A stretch of 37,767 bases of DNA, from IMG/VR virus record IMGVR_UViG_3300032304_001866, positions 1-37,767 of that record. One strand, given 5' to 3'. The position numbers and the translations under genes were made by a program. Shown here piece by piece: positions 31,927-37,767 of this stretch (position 1 is its first letter; each line of letters starts with the position of its first letter). The notes below the pieces were generated by a model. That model ran no database searches. It was not told the DNA's origin and saw only the letters and a program-made list of their open reading frames with translations. This DNA comes from a virus.

Positions 31927-33645
31927 ATGAGTTTTGTATTATTTGATAAGATTAGGTTACTATTCAAGCGTAATAATATATTCTCGCACGAGAATATTCT
32001 CCAGAATCAGGCTGATGTTTCTAAAGTTTATACCAACCCAAATGGTATAATTGATATTAATGATCCTTCGTTTTTTATCGAACAAAGTAATGTTCAAATT
32101 AATAGATTAGAGAGAATGAAAGATTATGACCAGATGGATGAGGTTGGTGAGATAACTTTAGCTCTTGATCTTTATGCTGATGAATGTTCATTAAGAGATC
32201 CTGAGAGAAACCATTCAATATTTGTAAAAACTGCCAGTATAAGACTTAAGACCGAAATTGAAGATTTATTATATAATGTTCTTAATATCGACGCTCAAAT
32301 AAGACCAATAGCCAGATACTTATGCAAGCACGGTGATTATGCTTGTGAAATAGTTCCTACATCTAATAGAGATGGTGTTGCATCTATTAAAACGATGTAT
32401 ATGTATAACTTTACAAGAGTTGAAACAAAGTTTGGTGATCTGGTTGGTTTCTTTTATCAGCTTCCTGGTGAACAGCCAGTTTATTATCACCCATGGCAGG
32501 TAGCTCACGTTAGACTTGTTAGTTTCGAACAGCTTTATGTTCCATATGGTAGATCAATTCTTGATGGTGCACGTCGCGATTGGCGCAGACTGCGCCTCAT
32601 GGAAGATGCTGCATTAATCTATCGTTTGGTACGTGCTCCTGAGAAGAGAATATTCAAGGTACCGGTTGGAAATCTGCCTCCGAAAGAGCGTGAGCAGTAC
32701 ATCCAGATTATCGCAAGACGGTTTAAGAAGCATAAGTTCATTGATCCAGCTACTGGTGCAATGAATGAGAAGTATGCACCACATATTCAAGATGATGATT
32801 ATTGGGTGCCGGTTGCTTCGGATGGAACCGGTGTTGAGATTGATACATTAAAGGGTGCTGAGAACCTTGATGCTATTGCTGATATTGAATACTTCAAGAA
32901 GAAGATGATTTCTGCGCTTAAGATACCGTTCAATAGAGTTGGCCTTGCTCAAGAGGGTTCTGATACCGGCAAGACGGTAGCTCAGCAGTCTCCAGAATTT
33001 GCAAAAGCTATTCAATGGATACAGGATCAATTAATTGTTGGAATTAAGAAAATAATATTAGTACACCTTGCTTTAAGAGGATTTAGTGTTGATGATATGA
33101 AGGGTTTTGAACTTAGTATGACATCTGCTAGTGCTATTGATGAATTATATAGAATAGAGACTTGGGCTAGTAGAGTTGAAATAATGGGTGGACTTAAAGA
33201 ACTTGGCATATTCCCCGATGAATGGATTGTTGAGAAATTCACTGATCTGACTAAAGATGAACTTAGTGTGATTAAGAGAACGATGGAGATGAAGCAATCT
33301 GAAGGTGGGGGTGGTGATGAAGAGGGCGGCGGAGATGCTGGAGGTGAAGAAGATTTCTTTGAAGATGTTAATGTTAAATCATTAATAATTAATGAAAAGA
33401 AGGAACAGCTTAAAGAGGCTGTTGCTAAAGTTGACGCTGCCAAGATCAAGTTTGGACCACATGCTTCATTCTTTAAACTGTTAAATGAGAATGAATTAGA
33501 TGGTATTACTCATAAGAATAAAGAATTAAAGTCTAATGTTGAGGATAAGGATAAGGTTGTTTTAGAAATGGAAAGATTCCTCAAGTCAGTAGAATCAGAA
33601 GTATTGACTGAAGATGCTAGTATTAGTGCTGCGGACATGCCATAA
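31927..33645 (+). CDS. portal protein (gp20-like), 572 aa
   Basis: The gene follows the large terminase and matches T4 gp20 (524 residues) in layout. An N-terminal region has RLERMKDYDQMDEVGEITLA and DLYADECSLRDPE, typical of T4-like portals. A core includes YYHPWQVAHVRLVS and YGRSILDGARRDWRRLRLME, then APEKRIFKVPVGNLPP. The stem/crown helix EYFKKKMISALKIPFNRVGL is followed by GSDTGKTVAQQSPEFAKAIQ. A Gly/Glu-rich loop (EGGGGDEEGGGDAGGEED) precedes a helical C-terminus. The dodecameric ring forms the DNA entry vertex. The middle of the gene (about 32560-32960) is richer in G/C than its ends. Confidence 0.93.
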   Translation: MSFVLFDKIRLLFKRNNIFSHENILQNQADVSKVYTNPNGIIDINDPSFFIEQSNVQINRLERMKDYDQMDEVGEITLALDLYADECSLRDPERNHSIFVKTASIRLKTEIEDLLYNVLNIDAQIRPIARYLCKHGDYACEIVPTSNRDGVASIKTMYMYNFTRVETKFGDLVGFFYQLPGEQPVYYHPWQVAHVRLVSFEQLYVPYGRSILDGARRDWRRLRLMEDAALIYRLVRAPEKRIFKVPVGNLPPKEREQYIQIIARRFKKHKFIDPATGAMNEKYAPHIQDDDYWVPVASDGTGVEIDTLKGAENLDAIADIEYFKKKMISALKIPFNRVGLAQEGSDTGKTVAQQSPEFAKAIQWIQDQLIVGIKKIILVHLALRGFSVDDMKGFELSMTSASAIDELYRIETWASRVEIMGGLKELGIFPDEWIVEKFTDLTKDELSVIKRTMEMKQSEGGGGDEEGGGDAGGEEDFFEDVNVKSLIINEKKEQLKEAVAKVDAAKIKFGPHASFFKLLNENELDGITHKNKELKSNVEDKDKVVLEMERFLKSVESEVLTEDASISAADMP

Positions 33646-33660
33646 CCGCCCATATCAACG

Positions 33661-33673
33661 CAAAAATACCCTA
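33661..33673 (+). promoter_or_regulatory. candidate late promoter motif CAAAAATACCCTA
   Basis: A partial match to the CAAA-TATA-TA motif lies in the 44-base gap before the prohead core gene, 17 bases upstream of its start. AAGG at 33678-33681 may serve as its ribosome site. Confidence 0.3.
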
Positions 33674-33689
33674 AATTAAGGTAATAAGC

Positions 33690-35951
33690 ATGAATAATCA
33701 CCAGAGTCTTGCCATTTCCAAGGTCACAATGGACGCTCGCAAGTTGCTGAGTGCCATTAACCAAGGTTTCTCTGGTCAACTCTCTGTGATGGAGAATAGA
33801 CTGCAGAAGTTAGGTACGGAACTTAATAGAAAGTTCCGTCTGGTATCTCTCAATGCCAGTTCATTAATGTTTGAAGATATCAAGTCCAACAACTACTACC
33901 GTGCTGATTACAAAATTGCTGACCATCAGGTTACTCTGGAAGACATCAAGCAGATAGTTGTTGTCGATGAGAAGAAGCCAGAAATCTTCAGCAAGGCATG
34001 CACTGAACTGGTAGAAGCCATTGAGGATGAAGATACCTCAAGAGCAGACAAAATATTTGGCCAAATCGAAAAAGGCTACTGCACCCCCAAGGTCATACCT
34101 GAGAGCGGCATAGTCAAGACCCGCGACGGATCTATTCAGAAGATCAATGTTTCTGAGTCGATTATCTCAGAAGCCATGTTCCCGGTTGTGGCCAAAGTAA
34201 TCAAGGAGTCTATTGTTGCCTCCAAGATGACCATCAAAGAAGGTGTTCTGAGTTATAGTGACAAGAATGTTAAGATGCCGATTTCTAAGTTAACCCTGCG
34301 TCAGGTTAACGCTCGTCACATGAAGAATGTGGCTGAGTCGGCATACAAGAGCGAAAACTTTGGTAAGCTCTTGAAGGCATGCGCTGCTCACGTGTCGAAT
34401 AGCAATATACGTGAAGCCGTCAAACTGTCTAAGGATTTCTTCGCTGCTGAACAGGAATTCACCCTCCTGAATAAGAGCGAATTCAAGACCCTGGTTGAGA
34501 ATACCCTGTACTCTCAGGGTATCTTCAATTACAAGGTTGTTGACGATACTTCGTCAACCCTGTGGGAAACCAATTGTTTCATCAATAAAGACGAAATTAT
34601 TAAGGAATGGAAGATAGCTGCTGAAGATACCAAGTCTAAGAATCTTCAGAGTAATGTTAAGCTGCTTGAGGACGTATCTGGGAATCCGAAGAAATTCTCG
34701 GAAGCCTATGATTCGTTCATCAAGTCGATCCTGTCTGAGGATATGTCTTCGAAGGCTGTAAAAGCCCAAGCATATCTGAACATGCTCAAGCTGGTCAAGA
34801 ATGTTGTTGGTGGATCTGATGCAGACGCTGCTGTGCAGGGTGCGGTCGATGATCTCGTAATCCGTCTTGAGAGTGACATCAATAACATTGATGACGCGAC
34901 TCTCTACGAGGTTGAAGATCTGCTCGCCACTGTCGGTTCTGATCTGATCACTGACGTCCAGACCCTGGGCGACTTCGACAAGATTCCTGAGCCTCAGGCA
35001 ATCGACGAATTCGGCGCTCCTTCTGATCTTGAAGGTGACTTCGCTGGCGATATGGGCGAAGACTTCACCGCTCCTTCAATGGGTGGTGCAGCTGGTGGCG
35101 GCGATATGGGCGGTGCTGATCTTGGCGGCGGTGCTGACGCTGGCGGTGCTGACCTGGGCGGCGGTGCCGACCTTGGTGGTGGCGCTGATCTTGGCGGCGG
35201 TGCCGACCTGGGCGGCGGTGCTGCTCCTGACCTCGGCGCTGAAAAGCTCCCTGGTGAGGAAGAAGAGCCAGTTCTCGACAGTAAGAAAGTCGATGGAGAT
35301 GCCATTGTTGAGAATTCAGACTACAAGACCCCAAAGGTTGATGATGGTCTGAAGGTCAATGAGTCTTATGGCGAAGGCGAGAAGCCTTGGGAAAAGAAGA
35401 AGGAAGGCGACAAGGAAGAAGACAAGAATGGTGATAAGAAGGACGACAAGAAGGAAGATAGTCCTGTAGTCGCTGCTGAAGGAAAGGGTCTGCCTCAGAC
35501 ACCAGAATCTTTGGCCAAAGATGAAGCCGACAGAAAGGCTACTGCCAAGGCTTATCCTCCTAAGAAGGATGAGAAGAAAGTAGAAGAATCAATGATCGCT
35601 GTCGCAGACAGTGATGGTGCTTTGATCGATCTGATCAGCAAAGCAATGGATTCTGGCGAACTCAGTAAGGGAGAAGGCGAAGTCAAGAAAGCCGATCCTG
35701 CTCCTGGTGCCGACAAGCCGGAAGGCGAACTGATCCAGGACTGCGACGAGCCAATCGTCAAAGAAGATAATGATATTACTGACCCTGACAGCAAAAAGTT
35801 CGCTGATCATCAGGATGATAAGAAGGATCATGAGGGCAAGAAGAGAAATAATCCGCCCAAGTTCAGTGATGAAGACTTCAATGGCACCGAAAAAGCCAAA
35901 ACTGGCAAGGATAAGCCGGATGCCGGTTTAGCCAGTGCGACTAAGGAATAA
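33690..35951 (+). CDS. putative prohead core / internal head protein, 753 aa
   Basis: The gene sits between portal and protease, where T4 has the core genes 67 and 68. The first 380 residues are helical and lysine/serine-rich (QSLAISKVTMDARKLLSAIN, VFPVVAKVIKESIVASKMT-type helices). Residues about 445-515 are a Gly/Ala/Asp repeat (GGADLGG units), and the rest is a long, highly charged disordered tail (Lys, Asp, Glu). Size, charge and location suggest a scaffold-core or internal protein cleaved by the adjacent protease. Codon use is G/C-rich in the second half. T4 core proteins are much shorter, so the name is by position. Confidence 0.6.
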   Translation: MNNHQSLAISKVTMDARKLLSAINQGFSGQLSVMENRLQKLGTELNRKFRLVSLNASSLMFEDIKSNNYYRADYKIADHQVTLEDIKQIVVVDEKKPEIFSKACTELVEAIEDEDTSRADKIFGQIEKGYCTPKVIPESGIVKTRDGSIQKINVSESIISEAMFPVVAKVIKESIVASKMTIKEGVLSYSDKNVKMPISKLTLRQVNARHMKNVAESAYKSENFGKLLKACAAHVSNSNIREAVKLSKDFFAAEQEFTLLNKSEFKTLVENTLYSQGIFNYKVVDDTSSTLWETNCFINKDEIIKEWKIAAEDTKSKNLQSNVKLLEDVSGNPKKFSEAYDSFIKSILSEDMSSKAVKAQAYLNMLKLVKNVVGGSDADAAVQGAVDDLVIRLESDINNIDDATLYEVEDLLATVGSDLITDVQTLGDFDKIPEPQAIDEFGAPSDLEGDFAGDMGEDFTAPSMGGAAGGGDMGGADLGGGADAGGADLGGGADLGGGADLGGGADLGGGAAPDLGAEKLPGEEEEPVLDSKKVDGDAIVENSDYKTPKVDDGLKVNESYGEGEKPWEKKKEGDKEEDKNGDKKDDKKEDSPVVAAEGKGLPQTPESLAKDEADRKATAKAYPPKKDEKKVEESMIAVADSDGALIDLISKAMDSGELSKGEGEVKKADPAPGADKPEGELIQDCDEPIVKEDNDITDPDSKKFADHQDDKKDHEGKKRNNPPKFSDEDFNGTEKAKTGKDKPDAGLASATKE
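35091..35228 (+). repeat. Gly-Ala-Asp-Leu tandem repeat in the core protein gene
   Basis: About seven near-copies of an 18-base unit of the type GGCGGTGCTGACCTGGGC encode GGADLG. Copies differ at third positions (GAT/GAC, CTT/CTG, GGT/GGC), so the protein repeat is maintained. Such DNA is prone to unequal recombination and length change. Confidence 0.8.
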
Positions 35952-35956
35952 GTGTC

Positions 35957-36607
35957 ATGCAGGTCCTGTCCAACAGCGTGATTACAAAAAATCAGGTAAT
36001 CCGGGACTATTACCCTCTCAAGGTAATAAAGCGGGATAGTGTCATTGCCGAATCGGCAAACGGCAAGCGTCCCGTACTGCGCCTGACCAGCCTTGTTCAG
36101 AAGTCAGACACTCCAAACGAGAATGGTAGAATCTATCCTCACGAAGTGATGATGGAGTCAATAGCTGCCATTCAATCTGCTGTTAAAGAGAGAATGGTTC
36201 TTGGCGAGCTTGACCATCCAGATGATGCCAAGATTCACACTGAAAATGCTGCTATTCTTCTGACCAAGTTATGGATGGAAGGCAAGAATGTTTATGGTCA
36301 ATTTGAAGTCCTTGAAGGAATGCCCAAGGGGCAGATGGTCAAGGCTCTGATTGAACAGGATGTTAGAGTTTGCATCAGTAGTCGCGGTGTTGGCGACCTT
36401 GAATCATACCTCAGTGAAGATGGTAATGAGTTCAACAGAGTTCTTCCAGGCTTCAAGTTCGTTACATTCGATGCTGTTAACGAGCCATCTGTTAATGGTA
36501 CTCAATTGAATGTGATGGAAAGCAAGATCCGCGTTGCTCGTGATAAGTCACGTGTGGAGCTTGAGAAGCAGTTCCTGGCTGAAACCAAAGCAACCTTCAG
36601 AAACTAA
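35957..36607 (+). CDS. prohead maturation protease (gp21-like), 216 aa
   Basis: Length matches T4 gp21 (212). Family motifs are visible: NENGRIYP near residue 54, GELDHPDD with the catalytic His at 87, and VCISSRGVGDLE with the catalytic Ser at 141 or 142. T4 uses H85 and S140. The C-terminal segment KFVTFDAVNEPSVNG is also conserved. The enzyme cleaves core, scaffold and capsid proteins in the prohead. It begins six bases after the core gene stop with AAGGA as ribosome site. Confidence 0.93.
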   Translation: MQVLSNSVITKNQVIRDYYPLKVIKRDSVIAESANGKRPVLRLTSLVQKSDTPNENGRIYPHEVMMESIAAIQSAVKERMVLGELDHPDDAKIHTENAAILLTKLWMEGKNVYGQFEVLEGMPKGQMVKALIEQDVRVCISSRGVGDLESYLSEDGNEFNRVLPGFKFVTFDAVNEPSVNGTQLNVMESKIRVARDKSRVELEKQFLAETKATFRN

Positions 36608-36617
36608 TCTGAAGCGT

Positions 36618-36628
36618 CAAATATACTA
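36618..36628 (+). promoter_or_regulatory. candidate late promoter motif CAAATATACTA
   Basis: One of the best copies of the recurring motif, in the 62-base gap between protease and scaffold genes, 41 bases before the ATG and upstream of the AAGGA ribosome site at 36655-36659. Spacing here is that of a normal promoter. Confidence 0.45.
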
Positions 36629-36669
36629 CAACCCTCTGATACAAACCTAGATTCAAGGAATATAATCAA

Positions 36670-37647
36670 ATGGCCACTGCTCCTCGTACCGATCGTGATG
36701 ACATCCTCAAGGCTCTTAAGGAAGAGATTGAAGCTGTTGATAAAGCTGATGGCAAGGGCGTTGCCTCAAAGGACCCGAAAGAGATTTCTGGTCTTGATGA
36801 TGCTGGCAAGTCGTCCAAAGTCAAGCTCAGTGGCGGCGGCGGGACAGTTGGCGGCGAAGGTGGCGGCGGCGGCAAGGCTGGAAAGCCTGCTGAAGGCGCT
36901 GAGAAGCCAGCCATCGATAAGGCTGATGGCAAATCAGTAGCATCGGCCAAGACCGGCGATGCCAAGGTCACTGGTGGCACTGACGGCAAGGCTCTTGAGA
37001 AGGCCGATGGCAAGTCAGTCGCTGCTGCTACCAGCAAGATCAGTCCAGACCTCAAGGGCATGGACAATGCCGTTGGCGAAAGCATCACTCTCCCACATGA
37101 TGTTCTGGTTGAAATGGACGGCAAGCAGACCACCCTCAAGGCTGGCACCAAAGTCAGAGTTGTGAAGGAAGAGGAAGAGTGCAAGGAAGAGGAAAAGGAA
37201 GAGAAGGAAGAGAAGAAAGAGAAGAAAGTTGATGAGTCCAAAGTTGTCAAGGAAGACGAGCTTCCTGGCTTCATGAAGGGCGAAGAGGAAGAGGGCGAAG
37301 AGGCTGCTCCTGCCGCTCCAGCCGAAGGCGAAGAGGCTGCCGAAGGTGGAGAGGGCGGCGAGGGTCTGTTTGGTGAAGACGATATCCCAGCTGAAGTCAG
37401 CAAGATCGAATCACCAGAAGGAGTTGGTGAAATCGAGAAGTCATCACTGGACAAGATAGTTGACTCTCTCGACAATCTGGCAAGTGGATTCGCTGAATTC
37501 GCTGCTGAAGAGCAGGGCGAACCTCAGCATGGTGGCGAAGGTGAAGCTGCGCCTCCGGTTCCCGCTCCTGAGAAGGAGATGGGTGAAGGTGAGTTCGCGA
37601 CCCAACTGGAATCGATCATCAAGCGTGCTGGCAAGACGATCAAGTAA
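36670..37647 (+). CDS. putative prohead scaffold protein (gp22 position), 325 aa
   Basis: The gene follows the protease as gp22 does in T4. The protein is low-complexity and highly charged: three copies of a KADGKSVA-type unit, a Gly-rich linker (SGGGGTVGGEGGGGGK), a folded-looking segment (VGESITLPHDVLVEMDGKQT), then acidic Glu/Lys and Ala/Glu/Gly runs. A helical end (SSLDKIVDSLDNLASGFAEF, then FATQLESIIKRAGKTIK) could bind capsid protein. T4 gp22 is 269 residues and acidic. AAGGA precedes the ATG and the codon use is strongly G/C-ending. A 269-residue frame on the other strand is a shadow. Confidence 0.65.
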   Translation: MATAPRTDRDDILKALKEEIEAVDKADGKGVASKDPKEISGLDDAGKSSKVKLSGGGGTVGGEGGGGGKAGKPAEGAEKPAIDKADGKSVASAKTGDAKVTGGTDGKALEKADGKSVAAATSKISPDLKGMDNAVGESITLPHDVLVEMDGKQTTLKAGTKVRVVKEEEECKEEEKEEKEEKKEKKVDESKVVKEDELPGFMKGEEEEGEEAAPAAPAEGEEAAEGGEGGEGLFGEDDIPAEVSKIESPEGVGEIEKSSLDKIVDSLDNLASGFAEFAAEEQGEPQHGGEGEAAPPVPAPEKEMGEGEFATQLESIIKRAGKTIK

Positions 37648-37670
37648 TATCCAGTAAATCTGGAATTACC

Positions 37671-37707
37671 TTCACCCCAGGGCAGATGCTCTGGGGTGAA
37701 TCGTTTT
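37671..37707 (+). terminator. strong intrinsic terminator after the scaffold gene
   Basis: TTCACCCCAG (37671-37680) pairs perfectly with CTGGGGTGAA (37691-37700). The loop GGCAGATGCT can add three more pairs, and TCGTTTT follows. A small hairpin CCAGTAAATCTGG lies just upstream at 37651-37663. Confidence 0.88.
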
Positions 37708-37711
37708 CGGA

Positions 37712-37726
37712 CAAAACTATACTATG
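37712..37726 (+). promoter_or_regulatory. candidate promoter motif CAAAACTATACTATG
   Basis: The motif follows a terminator directly, as at 18026, and is preceded by CGGA. It ends in the ATG at 37724, so either the real start of the next gene lies further downstream or the message is leaderless. Confidence 0.45.
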
Positions 37727-37767
37727 GGCGATTCACAATTTGATAAGAAATTGAATGCAATTAGAAG
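37724..37767 (+). CDS. start of a gene running off the window (possible next head gene)
   Basis: The frame begins MGDSQFDKKLNAIR and is open to the window edge. There is no Shine-Dalgarno site and the ATG overlaps a candidate promoter motif. T4 order would put the major capsid gene here, but 14 residues do not show it, and their A/T-rich codons differ from the G/C-rich style of the other highly expressed genes. Confidence 0.4.
   Translation, partial: MGDSQFDKKLNAIR

Noticed and set aside
34994-35305. Minus-strand Pro/Ser/Ala repeat frame opposite the core gene
   Set aside because: It is the reverse reading of the GGADLG repeat; no start signal.
36666-37475. 269-residue minus-strand frame opposite the scaffold gene
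   Set aside because: Its Ser/Pro-rich product is the mirror of the scaffold's G/C-rich Glu, Lys and Gly codons. The + strand frame has a ribosome site, a terminator and T4-like position.

Overview
The window is a 37.8 kb piece of a tailed, contractile-tail bacteriophage (myovirus, Caudoviricetes). Its virion core is recognisably T4-like but divergent. It holds gp5-, gp25- and gp6-like baseplate proteins, a gp15-like tail terminator, sheath (gp18) and tube (gp19), a gp26-like hub/chaperone protein, small and large terminase (gp16/gp17), portal (gp20), prohead protease (gp21) and two core/scaffold-like proteins. Almost every gene is on the + strand, packed with ATGA-type overlaps. Most genes are AT-rich; the sheath, tube and prohead-core genes are visibly richer in G/C. 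I see no integrase, tRNA, rRNA, insertion sequence or CRISPR array. The host cannot be named from the sequence. Clear Shine-Dalgarno sites before the sheath, tube and scaffold genes indicate a host with an ordinary anti-SD.

Layout. Positions 1-1489: end of a membrane protein and three small unknown genes. 1486-4319: two glycosyltransferase genes, the first with two GT-A domains and the second GT-B/CgeB-like. 4316-6527: a small replication islet (possible gp59-like helicase loader, TOPRIM primase) bracketed by the only two minus-strand genes. 6584-11663: baseplate hub and wedge genes. 11665-14511: a 948-residue serine-rich, beads-on-a-string virion protein, probably a fibre or adhesin. 14529-17949: neck and tail-completion genes in the T4 order 13-14-15 (13 and 14 are tentative). 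18021-21610: sheath and tube as a separate transcription unit bounded by terminators. 21640-24373: gp26-like protein, its small partner, and structural or unknown genes. 24415-28804: an island with a 537-residue protein carrying sigma region 2-like and region 4-like segments, a UvsW-like SF2 helicase, and a gp55-like late sigma factor. 28815-37647: unknown gene, small terminase, large terminase, portal, prohead core, protease, scaffold. A strong terminator follows at 37671-37707, and a new gene begins at 37724, where the major capsid gene would be expected.

How the parts fit together. The structural genes build head, neck, tail and baseplate. The gp55-like factor, and perhaps the longer sigma-like protein, would direct host RNA polymerase to late promoters. 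A recurring intergenic motif, approximately CAAA(N)TATA(A/C)TA, occurs close upstream of many late genes and is my best candidate for that promoter. The most unusual points are the sigma-like 537-residue protein inside the virion cluster, the serine-rich mosaic protein with nearby glycosyltransferases, the strong split in codon usage, and the repeated start-proximal motif. No gene long enough to be the tape measure protein is recognisable in the window.
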